DNA from: Planctomycetota bacterium
GTDB lineage: Bacteria > Planctomycetota > J058 > JAJDCQ01
Assembly: GCA_029260755.1 (NCBI GenBank)
Contig: JAJDCQ010000237.1
Coordinates: forward strand, 1-60,991
Reading direction: 5' to 3'
Length of the DNA: 60,991 nt
Shown here: positions 21,560-30,545 of the stretch, in pieces
How positions within the stretch are numbered: the first letter of the stretch is position 1
How the letters are laid out: each line of letters begins with the position of its first letter
The notes under the pieces: model-generated
The model's input: only the letters and a program-made list of their open reading frames with translations
Databases searched by the model: none
What the model was told of the DNA's origin: nothing
Made by a program: the position numbers and the translations under genes

Positions 21560-21582
21560 ACGAAACTGGCGGAAGCGAGCCG

Positions 21583-22752
21583 ATGATGCCCGGTCCCGAA
21601 CGAAACCTCCCCCCGGCGGCCTCGGACGCCTGCGATCGCTTCGGCGAGCGCATCGTGGCGGCCCACTACGAGGAGCCGCTCTCGCCCGAGGAGCGCCGCG
21701 AGCTCGACGCGCACCTCGTCGGCTGCGGCGCCTGCACGGCGTTCGCCGGCGAGGTTCGCCGCACCGCGAGCGGCCTCGACGAGCTCGGCGTCGCGCCGCC
21801 CGATCCGGCCCGGTGGGAGGGCATGCGCGAGGCGGTCATCGCCCACGCCCACGCCGTCGCGACCGGACCGGGCGACGAGGCCCTCGCGCCGCGCCCGGCC
21901 CGACCGATCTCGTCGACCCGCGCCCGCCGCGGCGCCTTCGGCTTCGCGGTGCGCCAGGCGGCCGTCCTCGCGATCGCCACGACCCTCGGCGTCCTCGTCG
22001 GCGCGATGGCCTTCCAGGAGCCGAGCTACGCGGCGCACATCCGTCGGATGAAGGTGGAGGGTGATCGCCTCTACGACGACGTCCTCGACTTCCGGGGCGC
22101 GCTGGTCCACTACGAGGTCGTCGCGGCCGCCGGCTCCGATGTCCCCGAGCTCGCGCCGCTCGTCGACGACGCCGCCGGGAAGGTCGCGCCGCTGCAGAGC
22201 TACCTCGACGGAACCCTCGGCCGGCGGGCCGACGCCGATCGGCGGACCGCCCTCGAGCGGGCGATCGGCGCCCTCCCGGCCGCCCCCTACGTCCACGGCG
22301 CCGTGATCCAGTACGCCTCCCTCGCCTTGTCGCAGCCGATCTCGTCGGGCGGCGGGAGCGCCGGCGGCGAGCCGGTCGAGCCGGCCGCGGGCGGCGCTGC
22401 GCCGCCGGTCGATCGCGGTCGGTGGGTCGTCGCTCTCGAGGACGACTTCGTCGCCGAGCTGCGGATCCGTCACGGCCTGAACCCGCGCCAGCCCGACGTC
22501 GGCTACTGGAAGCAGACCCTCGGTCGCCTCCAGGACGCGGCGAAGCGGATCGACGAGCCGGGCGTCCGTGCCGCCGCCCGCCTCCAGGTCGCGATCACGC
22601 ACGAGCGGCTAGGCGACACCGAGGCGGCCGTCGCCGTCTACCAGACGATCGCGTCCGATGACGCGGCGGCGTCCGGGGACGAGGGCGGCGAGGTGCTCCG
22701 GCGGGTCGTCGACCTGGCGAACGCGAAGCTGCGGGGCTACGGCCGCCAGTAG
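21583..22752 (+). CDS. Zinc-finger anti-sigma factor, membrane protein
   Basis: 389 residues. The zf-HC2 motif is HLVGCGAC (H44, C48, C51), and one membrane span lies at about 121-144 (AVRQAAVLAIATTLGVLVGAM). The outer part of about 240 residues is helical, ending with a TPR-like helix pair around RLQVAITHERLGDTEAAVAV. By family it binds the preceding ECF sigma factor in the cytoplasm and releases it on an envelope signal. The first of two adjacent ATGs was used, with GGAAGCGAG before it. A family C repeat follows about 50 bases downstream. Confidence 0.88.
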   Translation: MMPGPERNLPPAASDACDRFGERIVAAHYEEPLSPEERRELDAHLVGCGACTAFAGEVRRTASGLDELGVAPPDPARWEGMREAVIAHAHAVATGPGDEALAPRPARPISSTRARRGAFGFAVRQAAVLAIATTLGVLVGAMAFQEPSYAAHIRRMKVEGDRLYDDVLDFRGALVHYEVVAAAGSDVPELAPLVDDAAGKVAPLQSYLDGTLGRRADADRRTALERAIGALPAAPYVHGAVIQYASLALSQPISSGGGSAGGEPVEPAAGGAAPPVDRGRWVVALEDDFVAELRIRHGLNPRQPDVGYWKQTLGRLQDAAKRIDEPGVRAAARLQVAITHERLGDTEAAVAVYQTIASDDAAASGDEGGEVLRRVVDLANAKLRGYGRQ

Positions 22753-22803
22753 GTCGCTTACTCCGCGACGGCGCGGTAACCGGGGCCTCTCCGTCTCTGC
22801 GTG

Positions 22804-22939
22804 AGTGACGTCGCACCGACCGGAACGAATCCAGCCAATCCAACAATCCGCGGTTTCGTTCTCTCGCCGCGAGACGAATGGAACCGCGGATTGCGAGTTG
22901 CCGAAGGCCGGTCATCCGTTGCCGAAGTGCGGAGGTCCG
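22804..22939. repeat. Family C palindromic repeat, copy 2
   Basis: Reverse-complement match to 4044-4196 over nearly its full length, with the shortest central hairpin of the three copies (AATCCGCGGTTTCG / CGAATGGAACCGCGGATT). It fills the gap between the converging anti-sigma gene and the phospholipase D gene, so it lies 3' of both. Confidence 0.85.
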
Positions 22940-22953
22940 ATGCGGCCGAACGC

Positions 22954-24354
22954 CTACTCCCGGGCGCGGAGCTCCTCCCTCCGGACGACGTCGGTGCCCG
23001 CCGGATCGACCTCCAGGAGCCGCAGCTCGCCCGCCTCCGGGGCGACCGTCCCGTCGGCGCGAACCGTGACGTAACGGTACTCGACCCGCGTCCCCGCCGG
23101 CAGACGCACCGCCCCGGTCCAGCGTGGGCTCACCTCCGCGTCGGTCTTCAGAACGAGCCCCTTCGCCGGGTCGCCGTCGCCGAGACTGGGATGGTCGCCC
23201 ACGACACGGACCTCATCGCCGGTCTCGCCCTCCGCGACCAGGCACTGAAAGCTCACCCCTGCCGCCTCGCGGGCGAGGTCGAAGTCGGCCGGGTCGTAGC
23301 CGGGACCTCCTGACCGGGCGCGGAGGCCGGCGAAGTCGTCGGTGAACCGCCGGGCCACGCCGCGGTCGCGGATGACGAGAAGGTCCTCGTTGCTGTGCCG
23401 GAACGCGGTCCGGGTCCAGTTGGTCGCGCCGGTGATGACGATCTCGTCGTCGATGACCGCGTAGCGGTGATGCATGGCGGAGTAGCTGCTCGCGTCGTTC
23501 CGGCCGATGTGGACGGTGACGCCGGCCGCGGCAGCCGTCTCGTCGGCGTCGGTCTGGTCGGCCTGCTTCCGCTCGGTCACGACCTCGACCGCGACGCCGC
23601 GCTTCGCCGCGGCCGCGAGGGCGGCGACGACGTCCTCGTCCCGGAAGGTGAAGACGGCGATCCGGATCCGGTGCTTCGCAGCGTCGATGAGGTCGATCAC
23701 CGTTCGGTCGGGACGATCCTCGGGCGCGAAGAAGACCTCGACGGGCCCGCCGGCGGCGATCTCCGAACCGGGCGCGACCTCCCGCTCCCCGGTCAGCTCG
23801 TCGATCTCCTTCAGGTACTCGCGGGCGAGGGCCGGGTCGTCGATGACGACGAGCACCTCGTCGTTCACGAGGCGCGCGGTCGCGTTCCAGTTGAACGAGC
23901 CGGTCATCACCCATCGCTCGTCGATGACGCTCGCCTTGTGGTGCATGATCGCGTAGCGGCTGGCGTCGTTGTCGTGCCGGTGGAAGCGGAACCCCTCCCG
24001 CTCGAAGCGGTCGTCGAGGGTGTTCCAGGGCTTCCGCGCGTTCTTCGCATCGACGACGATCTCGACCTCGACGCCGCGGTCGCGCAGCTCGACGAGCTTC
24101 GCGTGGAAGGCCGCGTCGCGGATGTTGTACTGCGCGACCCGGACCGAGCGCTCGGCCCGGTCGAGGACCGCGAGGGCCGCCTCGGCCGCGTCGTCGAACG
24201 GCGCGAAGTGCAGCTCGATCGGAGGAGCGCTCGTCGGAGGGGGTCCGGCGCTCGGTGGGGCGTCGGTCGCCGGGGACCTCGGCGCACAGGCGGTGGCCAG
24301 CATCGCGACGGCGAGGGCGGCCCCGAGGAGGGATGTTCGGGATGGGCCGTTCAT
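22954..24354 (-). CDS. Phospholipase D-family lipoprotein with CBM20-like domain
   Basis: 466 residues. Signal peptide with lipobox LATAC (Cys 23) places it in the envelope. Two PLD half-sites follow: the first is canonical (H138, K140, D145, then TGSFNWN), while the second reads HHRYAVID, having Arg 297 instead of the HxK lysine. Residues about 366-449 look like a CBM20 starch-binding domain (VSFQCLVAEGETGDEVRVVG, LGDGDPAKGLVLK, RWTGAVRLPAGTRVEYRYV). PLD enzymes cleave phosphodiester bonds through a covalent histidine; the single altered site may still work because His is kept. The substrate is unknown. It diverges from the phosphate transporter. Confidence 0.9.
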   Translation of the reverse strand: MNGPSRTSLLGAALAVAMLATACAPRSPATDAPPSAGPPPTSAPPIELHFAPFDDAAEAALAVLDRAERSVRVAQYNIRDAAFHAKLVELRDRGVEVEIVVDAKNARKPWNTLDDRFEREGFRFHRHDNDASRYAIMHHKASVIDERWVMTGSFNWNATARLVNDEVLVVIDDPALAREYLKEIDELTGEREVAPGSEIAAGGPVEVFFAPEDRPDRTVIDLIDAAKHRIRIAVFTFRDEDVVAALAAAAKRGVAVEVVTERKQADQTDADETAAAAGVTVHIGRNDASSYSAMHHRYAVIDDEIVITGATNWTRTAFRHSNEDLLVIRDRGVARRFTDDFAGLRARSGGPGYDPADFDLAREAAGVSFQCLVAEGETGDEVRVVGDHPSLGDGDPAKGLVLKTDAEVSPRWTGAVRLPAGTRVEYRYVTVRADGTVAPEAGELRLLEVDPAGTDVVRREELRARE

Positions 24355-24381
24355 GAATTCTTCGTCAAGACGCCGTAAGTA

Positions 24382-24409
24382 TTGGTCGTGAAGCAGTTTT
24401 CGCTATATG
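24382..24409 (+). promoter_or_regulatory. Possible promoter of the Na/Pi transporter gene
   Basis: TTGGTC (24382-24387) and TATATG (24404-24409) are 16 bases apart. A start near 24416 would give a leader of about 84 bases to ATG 24500 and would exclude the earlier in-frame ATG 24407, which overlaps the -10 box. Confidence 0.35.
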
Positions 24410-24499
24410 GAGAGGCCGCGTCATGGTTCTGGCGTCCCCGCCGGTCATCCATTACCTTCCGTGGAGCACTTCGCAAGTCATCCCGCACCGAGAGACCTC

Positions 24500-26011
24500 A
24501 TGACGCCCGACGCACCGCCGACGGCCGAGCCTGCCGGAGCCTCCGCGCCCGAGAGCGGCCCGACCGAGGACGGCGCCCCGCCGCCGAAGCCCCCCGAAGC
24601 CGCGCCGGCCGACCCATCGTCGTCCAGGGGCCCAGCGTCCGGCAATGACACGGACGCGCCGGCCGGGGTCGGGGTCGGGGCCGGGACGGCAGCTCCGGGG
24701 ATCGCCGTCGCCGCCTCGATGCCGACGCCGGCCGCCGCGGCGGCCCGGATCTCCGACCGGCTCGCGAAGACCGCGCCCGCGCCGGGCGAGCGTTGGACGG
24801 CCGCCCTCTTCAGCTTCCTGAAGCTGGTCTTCGTCATCGTGCTCCTGTTCACCTTCCTCGTCGGCGTTCAGTGTCTGAGCAGCGGGATCAAGCTGCACGG
24901 CAAGGGCGTCATGGACGACTACCTGGGCGAGGCGATGAACCCGTTCCTCGGGCTGCTCGTCGGCGTCCTCGCGACGACGCTGGTCCAGAGCTCGAGCGTC
25001 ACGACCTCGTTGATCGTCGGCATGGTCGGGTCGGGTCAGCTCCCGGTCGGCTCCGCGATCCCGATGATCATGGGCGCGAACATAGGCACGACCGTCACGA
25101 ACACGATCGCGAGCATGGCGCACGCCGCCCGCGCCACCGAGTTCAAACGCGCCTTCGCCGCGGCGACGTGTCACGACTTCTTCAACTTCCTCTCGGTCCT
25201 CATCTTCCTTCCGCTCGAGCTGATCACCCGGGCGGTCTTCGGGCGGGGAGTGTTCGAGTGGGCCTCGAGCGGCGCGGCCCAGGTGCTCATGGACGTGAGC
25301 GGCGCGAAGTACAAGAGCCCCTTCAAGCAGCTCCTGAAGGACGGCGTCCACTTCGTCGGCGACGGGGTCGACCTGATCGCCCCGAGCGCGACCGTCATGA
25401 CGGACGGCGTGGAGACGGTCGGCCCCGACCCGTGGTGGCACGCCACCCTCCTGTCCCTCGCCGGCTGCGCGATCATCCTCGTCTCGCTCGTGATGATCGT
25501 GAAGGTGATGCGGAGCCTCGTCATGAGCCGGATCGAGGGGTCGGTGAACCGCCTCCTCGGCCAGGGCGGCCCGGTGGCGATCCTGCTCGGCGTGATCCTC
25601 ACGATCATGGTGCAGAGCTCCTCGATCACCACGAGCATCCTCGTCCCGCTCGCCGGCGCCGGGATCGTCACCCTGGCGCAGGTCTACCCGATCACCCTCG
25701 GCGCGAACATCGGCACGACGGTCACGGCGCTCCTCGCCTCGATGGTCGTCATGGCCGATCCGAACGATCCGAGCTCGGTCAATGCGGCGATCGCGGCCCG
25801 TCAGATCGCGGTCGTGCACCTCCTGTTCAATCTGGCCGGAATCCTCGTCTGGTATGTCCCGCCGCCGACTCGCCGGGTGCCGCTGTTCCTCGCGGAGCGG
25901 TTCAGCAACGTCGCCGCCCGCTCGCGGTCGCTCGCCGTCACCTACGTCTTTCTGGTCTTCTTCGGGTTTCCGGCGCTCGTCTTCTGGATCACCCGCCAGT
26001 TCTCGTCCTAG
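24500..26011 (+). CDS. Na/phosphate cotransporter, NptA/PhoU-associated type
   Basis: 503 residues. A Pro/Ala-rich N-terminus of about 95 residues precedes eight to nine membrane spans. The two inverted repeats of the Na/Pi-cotransporter II family are plain: VGVLATTLVQSSSVTTSLIVG with MIMGANIGTTVTNT, and ILTIMVQSSSITTSILVPLA with ITLGANIGTTVTAL. The paired QSSS motifs bind sodium and phosphate. It imports phosphate across the inner membrane using the sodium gradient. The start ATG 24500 is favoured over 24407 by the upstream GAGAG and by the possible promoter. The PhoU gene follows after nine bases. Confidence 0.92.
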   Translation: MTPDAPPTAEPAGASAPESGPTEDGAPPPKPPEAAPADPSSSRGPASGNDTDAPAGVGVGAGTAAPGIAVAASMPTPAAAAARISDRLAKTAPAPGERWTAALFSFLKLVFVIVLLFTFLVGVQCLSSGIKLHGKGVMDDYLGEAMNPFLGLLVGVLATTLVQSSSVTTSLIVGMVGSGQLPVGSAIPMIMGANIGTTVTNTIASMAHAARATEFKRAFAAATCHDFFNFLSVLIFLPLELITRAVFGRGVFEWASSGAAQVLMDVSGAKYKSPFKQLLKDGVHFVGDGVDLIAPSATVMTDGVETVGPDPWWHATLLSLAGCAIILVSLVMIVKVMRSLVMSRIEGSVNRLLGQGGPVAILLGVILTIMVQSSSITTSILVPLAGAGIVTLAQVYPITLGANIGTTVTALLASMVVMADPNDPSSVNAAIAARQIAVVHLLFNLAGILVWYVPPPTRRVPLFLAERFSNVAARSRSLAVTYVFLVFFGFPALVFWITRQFSS

Positions 26012-26020
26012 GAGCCCGCC

Positions 26021-26707
26021 ATGTGGCTGGAGCTGCTCAACATCTTCCGCGGGACCGACCCGCTCAAGACGCTCGCCGACGAGTTCATGCAGATGCTGCA
26101 GACCGCCCACGACATGGCGCGGATCGTCACGCCGCACGCCCTCGATCACACCCTGCCGCTCGACCAGCGCAACGAGGTCTACCGCTACGACATCGCGGTG
26201 AACAAGGCCGAGCGCTCGATCCGCAAGGGCGTCGCGACCCACCTCACCCTGCACAAGACGAACATCCCCTACTGCCTCCTCCTGATGTCTCTGGTGAAGG
26301 ACATCGAGCGGATCGGCGACTACGCGAAGAACATCTCCCAGGTCGGAGAGATGGGAGGCGCGCCGGTTCCCGCGGGTCCGCTCCGCGACGAGCTCGGCTC
26401 GGTCATGCAGCGCACGATGGAGCTCTTCGACGAGGCGCGCGCCGTCCTCGTCGACGAGAACCGCGAGCGGGCGAACGAGCTCGTTCTCGAGGGGCGGAAC
26501 GCCGCCGAGCGCTGCGAGCGGCTCGTCTCCGAGGCCGCCAAGTCCGGCCTGTCGAGCGCCGAGACCACGTCGCTCGTTCTCCTCGCGCGTTTCTACAAGC
26601 GCATCGGCGGTCACGTCCTCAACATCCTCTCGAGCGTCGTGATGCCGCTCCACAAGGTCGACTTCTACGACGAGAAGGTGGCCGCGATCCAGGACTCGGA
26701 CGGCTGA
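26021..26707 (+). CDS. PhoU-domain protein
   Basis: 228 residues, all helical, with the PhoU-like pattern: LVKDIERIGDYAKNIS near residue 94-109 and a second three-helix bundle ending ARFYKRIGGHVLNILSSVV. Such proteins bind metals and modulate phosphate uptake or signalling. Its place right behind the Na/Pi cotransporter, where many bacteria carry the PhoU domain fused to the transporter, argues that it regulates that transporter. Confidence 0.88.
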   Translation: MWLELLNIFRGTDPLKTLADEFMQMLQTAHDMARIVTPHALDHTLPLDQRNEVYRYDIAVNKAERSIRKGVATHLTLHKTNIPYCLLLMSLVKDIERIGDYAKNISQVGEMGGAPVPAGPLRDELGSVMQRTMELFDEARAVLVDENRERANELVLEGRNAAERCERLVSEAAKSGLSSAETTSLVLLARFYKRIGGHVLNILSSVVMPLHKVDFYDEKVAAIQDSDG

Positions 26708-26731
26708 GGTCGGGCTGCGCCCCGCTTCCGG

Positions 26732-26737
26732 TATAAT
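26732..26737 (+). promoter_or_regulatory. Consensus -10 box of the glycan operon
   Basis: A perfect TATAAT, inside GGTATAATCGG, lies 23 bases before the first codon of the GT4 gene. No good -35 hexamer is visible. The leader would be very short, starting close to the GGAGG ribosome site at 26744-26748. Confidence 0.45.
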
Positions 26738-26760
26738 CGGAGCGGAGGACGCGCGCGCCC

Positions 26761-27978
26761 TTGATTCGCCCCGACGAAGCCGCACGAGACAGGAGCGACG
26801 GCCCGCTCCGCATCGCGGTCGACGCCTCGGCGGCCGCCGTGCCGGAGCCGAGCGGCGTCGCCGTCTACATCCGTGAGCTCGTCACCGCCCTGCCCGATGC
26901 CCTCGACCCGCGCGACCGGCTCCTCGTCTGCTACCGCCTCAGCCGCGTCCGACGCCGTCGCCACTGGGTCCGGCCGACCGCTCCGAACGTGACCGTGAAG
27001 ACGTTCCACGAGCCGGTCGCGCCGCTCCTGTCGCGCCGCCTCTCGCTCTTCCACGGCCCGGACGTCCGCCTGCCCGACTGGCGCCGGCCGGCGCGCGTCG
27101 CGACCGTCCACGACCTCTTCAGCCTCGCGAACGACCGCTTCGGCGACGCCGGCTTCCGGGCGACCCGTCGGGTCCACTACGAGCGGGCGGTCGCCCGGGC
27201 CGATCGGATCATCACCCACTCCGAGACCGTCCGCCGGGCCGTCGTCGAGACCCTCGGCGTCTCGCCGGAGCGGGTCACGGCCGTGCCGCTCGCCCCGCGG
27301 ACGCGGCCCGCGCCGAGCGCCGACGCGATCGCCGACGCGCGCGCGCGCCACGGCGTGGCCGGGCGTCCCTACGCCATCGCGATCGGCGAGGTGAGCCGCC
27401 GCAAGGACACCGGCGCGATCGTCGAGGCGTTCGTCGCCGCCCGCGAGCGGCTCGGCGCGGCCGGCTGCGACTCCGATCCGGCGCTGCTGATCGTCGGTCG
27501 CCCCGGCTTCGGCGCCGAGGAGCTCCTCCCCGTGATCGCGGCGGCGGGGGCCTCGGGCGTCCGCCACCTCGGCTGGCTCCCCGACGACTCGGTCGCCGCG
27601 CTCCTGGCCGGCGCCTCGCTGCTCGTGCAGGCGAGCCGCGACGAGGGGTTCGGCATCCCGGTCCTCGAGGCGATGGCCGCCGGCGTGCCGGTCGTCGCGA
27701 CGGCGGCGGGCGCCGTTCCCGAGGTGGCGGGGGACGCGGCGCTCCTCGTCGCTCCGGGCGAGCCTGGCGAGCTCACCGGCGCGATCGAGGCGGTCCTCCG
27801 CGATCCGGCCCGCGCCGGCGACCTCCGCGAGCGCGGCCGCCGCCGGGCCGCGGCGTTCTCGTGGGCCCGCACCGCCCGCGAGACGGTCGCCGTCTATCGC
27901 GACGCCCTCGCGACGCGCGCGCCTCGGGGCGCGCGGGCGGCCCGCGCCGCGCGCTCGCCCGTCGGCGGGGAGAGCTGA
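26761..27978 (+). CDS. Glycosyltransferase, GT4 family
   Basis: 405 residues with the GT-B two-domain layout. The C-terminal nucleotide-sugar half shows YAIAIGEVSRRKDTGAIVEA, HLGWLPDDSVAALLAGASLL and the E-x7-E motif in EGFGIPVLEAMAAGVPVVAT. The N-terminal half holds SGVAVYIRELVTAL and LFHGPDVRLPDW. It transfers a sugar from a nucleotide donor to an envelope glycan; the donor is unknown. The start is TTG 26761. It heads a four-gene operon with gaps of at most three bases. Confidence 0.9.
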   Translation: MIRPDEAARDRSDGPLRIAVDASAAAVPEPSGVAVYIRELVTALPDALDPRDRLLVCYRLSRVRRRRHWVRPTAPNVTVKTFHEPVAPLLSRRLSLFHGPDVRLPDWRRPARVATVHDLFSLANDRFGDAGFRATRRVHYERAVARADRIITHSETVRRAVVETLGVSPERVTAVPLAPRTRPAPSADAIADARARHGVAGRPYAIAIGEVSRRKDTGAIVEAFVAARERLGAAGCDSDPALLIVGRPGFGAEELLPVIAAAGASGVRHLGWLPDDSVAALLAGASLLVQASRDEGFGIPVLEAMAAGVPVVATAAGAVPEVAGDAALLVAPGEPGELTGAIEAVLRDPARAGDLRERGRRRAAAFSWARTARETVAVYRDALATRAPRGARAARAARSPVGGES

Positions 27979-27981
27979 CCC

Positions 27982-28914
27982 GTGCTGCCGGTCAGCGTCT
28001 GCATCATCGCGTTCGACGAGGAGGACAACATCGGCGCGTGCATCGACAGCGCCCTCCCGATCGCCGACGAGGTGATCGTGATCGACAGCCACTCGACCGA
28101 TCGGACGCGCGAGCTCGCGACCGAGCGGGGCGCGCGGGTGATCGAGCGAGACTGGCCGGGCCACATCGATCAGAAGAACTTCGCGATCGAGGCGGCGACC
28201 AACGACTGGGTGCTCTGCCTCGACGCCGACGAGCGGGTGAGCCCGGAGCTGGTCGCCTCGATCCGGCAGGCGCTCGCCGACGACGGTCGGGCCGCGCGGG
28301 GTGAGGCGGCGGGCTTCGTCGTCGCCCGCCGCACCTTCTACCTCGGGCGCTTCATCGACCACGCCGGCTGGTACCCCGACCGGAAGCTCCGCCTGTTCCG
28401 GCGCTCGCTCGGACGCTGGGGCGGGGTCAATCCCCACGACCGCGTCGAGGTCGACGGCGCGACCGAGCGCCTCCGCGGCGACCTCCATCACTACTCCTAC
28501 AAGGACATCGGCGACCACCTGAAGACGATCGACTTCTTCAGCGACATCAGCGCGCGCGAGAAGGTCGCCCGCGGCCAGCGCGCCCTGGGGCTGATGATGC
28601 TCCTCGCGCCGCCGCTCAAGTTCGCGAAGATGTACGTCCTCAAGCGCGGCTTCCTCGACGGCTGGCCGGGGTTCGTCGTGAGCTCGCTCGGCGCCTACTA
28701 CGAGTTCCTGAAGTACGCCCGCGCCTGGGAGCTCCGGTCCGTCCAGGGGGTGGCCGCCGGCACGGGCGAGCGGGTCGTCTACGGACGTCGCGGAGAGGCG
28801 CCGGCCGCGCCGGCTTCCGCGAGCGCCCCCACCGAGGCTCCCTCGGATGCTCCCACGGACGGTCCCACCGAGCCCGCCAACGAGCCCGCCGCCGAGGCCG
28901 AGGCCCGTCCGTGA
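27982..28914 (+). CDS. Glycosyltransferase, GT2 family (WaaE-like)
   Basis: 310 residues. GT-A fold start LPVSVCIIAFDEEDNIGACI, then EVIVIDSHSTDRT and the metal-binding CLDADERV. The region YPDRKLRLFRR and DLHHYSYKDIGDHL is typical of the WaaE/KdtX group, which adds a glucose to lipopolysaccharide core heptose. An Ala/Pro/Glu-rich tail of about 45 residues follows. Start is GTG 27982, three bases after the GT4 stop. It overlaps the kinase-like gene by four bases. Confidence 0.9.
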   Translation: MLPVSVCIIAFDEEDNIGACIDSALPIADEVIVIDSHSTDRTRELATERGARVIERDWPGHIDQKNFAIEAATNDWVLCLDADERVSPELVASIRQALADDGRAARGEAAGFVVARRTFYLGRFIDHAGWYPDRKLRLFRRSLGRWGGVNPHDRVEVDGATERLRGDLHHYSYKDIGDHLKTIDFFSDISAREKVARGQRALGLMMLLAPPLKFAKMYVLKRGFLDGWPGFVVSSLGAYYEFLKYARAWELRSVQGVAAGTGERVVYGRRGEAPAAPASASAPTEAPSDAPTDGPTEPANEPAAEAEARP

Positions 28915-30545
28915 GCGCGCTCCAGCCGGGGCCGACGCTCGCGGATCTCGCCGTCCCGGTCGTGCCCGCGTTCGTCCGGGTGAGCCTCGCCGAGATGGCG
29001 GCCGACTTCCGCCGCCCCGCGCCCGAGGACTGGGTGACGGTCAAGAAGAACCCGGCCCGCGCCGTCTACCGCGTCGAGAGCGAGGACGGCCAGCTCTACG
29101 TGAAGGTCTTTCCCGTCCGGAGCACCTGGGACGAGGTGAAGGCGCGCCTCGGCGGCGGCCGCGCCGAGCGCGAGGCCGAGACGATGACCGCGATCGCCGC
29201 GCGCGGCATCCGCGTGCCCCGCGCCCTCGCGTGGGGGGAGGAGCGGGCCGGCGGTCGTCCGCTCGGCTCGTGGCTCGTCACCGCCGGCATCCCGGCGGCG
29301 AAGGTCTCCGACGTCATCCGCAAGCGGCTTCGCGGCGTCGCGACCGGGCCCGACCGGAGCCGGCGCTCGGCGTTGCTCCAATCGCTCGGCGATCTGGCCG
29401 CGCGGATGCACGAGGCCGGGATCTACCACCGCGACTTCCACGCCGCGAACCTGCTCGTCCGGCCCGGCTGGGACGCTCCCGGGGCGACGCCCCAGCTCGT
29501 CCTCCTCGACCTCCACAAGGCGCGCGTCGGGCGGCGGCCCGCGCGGCGGGAGCGCGTCCTCGACCTCGGCAAGCTCTTCCACGGCCTCGTCTGGGACCTC
29601 ACCCGGACCGACCTCTTCCGGATCATCGATGCCTACGCCCCCGATGCCGGGCGACGCCGCGGGCGGCTCCTCGCGTCGGTCCTCGCCGCCGCGCACCGCC
29701 TCGAGCAGACCCGCCTCGCCAGCCGCGGCCGTCATGCGGTGCGCGACAGCAGCGGCTTCCGGACCGAGCGCGACGGGGCGCAGTGGCTCGTCGCGCGTCG
29801 TCGCTTCGAGGCACGCGCGGTGGCCGACGCGATCGCGGGCGGCTTCGGGGGCGGCGAGGGCGATGCCGCCGCCCCGCTGACGGCGCGGAGCTTCGATGGG
29901 GGCCGTGCGCGCCTCGCCCGGCGCGCCTGGCTGGCCGCCGTCGGGCTGCACGAGCGTGGGCTCCACGCGCCGCGGACGGCCGCCCTCGCCGAGCGCCGGT
30001 CGGGCGCGTTGCGCCGGGTCGCGCGCGGCGTGCTCGTCCTCGAGCGGGAGCCCGAACGCCGCTCCCTCGCCGAGCTCGTCTCGCCCGATGCCCGCCCCGC
30101 GAGCGAGCCGAGACCGACCACCGCCGCGCTCGCCCGGTCGCTCGGGCGGTTCCTCGCCCGGCTCCACCGGGCCGGCGTCGCGCAGGACGACCTCGCCCTC
30201 GACGGGATCGGGGTGCGCTTTCCCTGCGACGTCGGCGGCGCGCCGGCCGGCGGGGGGCCCGATCCCGATCGCGTCGGCCTGCTCCTGCTCGACCTCGAGC
30301 GGCTCTCCTTCGCCGCCGGCCCGCTCGGCGAGTCAGCCCGGGTCGCGATGCTCGGCGCGCTCCTGGTCGACGCGCGCGCCGTCCTCGGTCCGCGGGCGAA
30401 GCGGGCCGCCCTGGCGGTGCTCGCGACCTACGCCCGACGCGCTCCGTGGTTCGTCCCCGATCGCGCGGCCGCCCGCGCCCTCGGCTCGGCGGTCGCGACC
30501 GTCGCCGACCGGGCGAGGCCGGCCCGCGACGGGGCGGCCCGGTGA
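28911..30545 (+). CDS. Double LPS-kinase-like protein (WaaP/InaA type)
   Basis: 544 residues made of two kinase-fold units. The first (about 20-270) has QLYVKVF, HEAGIYHRDFHAANLLV and LVLLDLHKARVGR, the catalytic and metal sites of lipopolysaccharide core heptose kinases. The second (about 320-540) keeps the outline (RFLARLHRAGVAQDDLALDG and LLLLDLERLSFA) but replaces HRDxxxxN by QDDLALDG, so it is probably catalytically altered. Fusions of two such domains in one chain are unusual in my experience. It sits between glycosyltransferase genes and overlaps both neighbours by four bases, pointing to phosphorylation of the same glycan. Confidence 0.85.
   Translation: MSALQPGPTLADLAVPVVPAFVRVSLAEMAADFRRPAPEDWVTVKKNPARAVYRVESEDGQLYVKVFPVRSTWDEVKARLGGGRAEREAETMTAIAARGIRVPRALAWGEERAGGRPLGSWLVTAGIPAAKVSDVIRKRLRGVATGPDRSRRSALLQSLGDLAARMHEAGIYHRDFHAANLLVRPGWDAPGATPQLVLLDLHKARVGRRPARRERVLDLGKLFHGLVWDLTRTDLFRIIDAYAPDAGRRRGRLLASVLAAAHRLEQTRLASRGRHAVRDSSGFRTERDGAQWLVARRRFEARAVADAIAGGFGGGEGDAAAPLTARSFDGGRARLARRAWLAAVGLHERGLHAPRTAALAERRSGALRRVARGVLVLEREPERRSLAELVSPDARPASEPRPTTAALARSLGRFLARLHRAGVAQDDLALDGIGVRFPCDVGGAPAGGGPDPDRVGLLLLDLERLSFAAGPLGESARVAMLGALLVDARAVLGPRAKRAALAVLATYARRAPWFVPDRAAARALGSAVATVADRARPARDGAAR

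Noticed and set aside
28847..30541. 560-residue N-terminal extension of the GT-C gene
   Set aside because: It overlaps the well-supported kinase gene in another frame and is Arg/Pro-rich without features; GTG 30542 gives the normal GT-C start.
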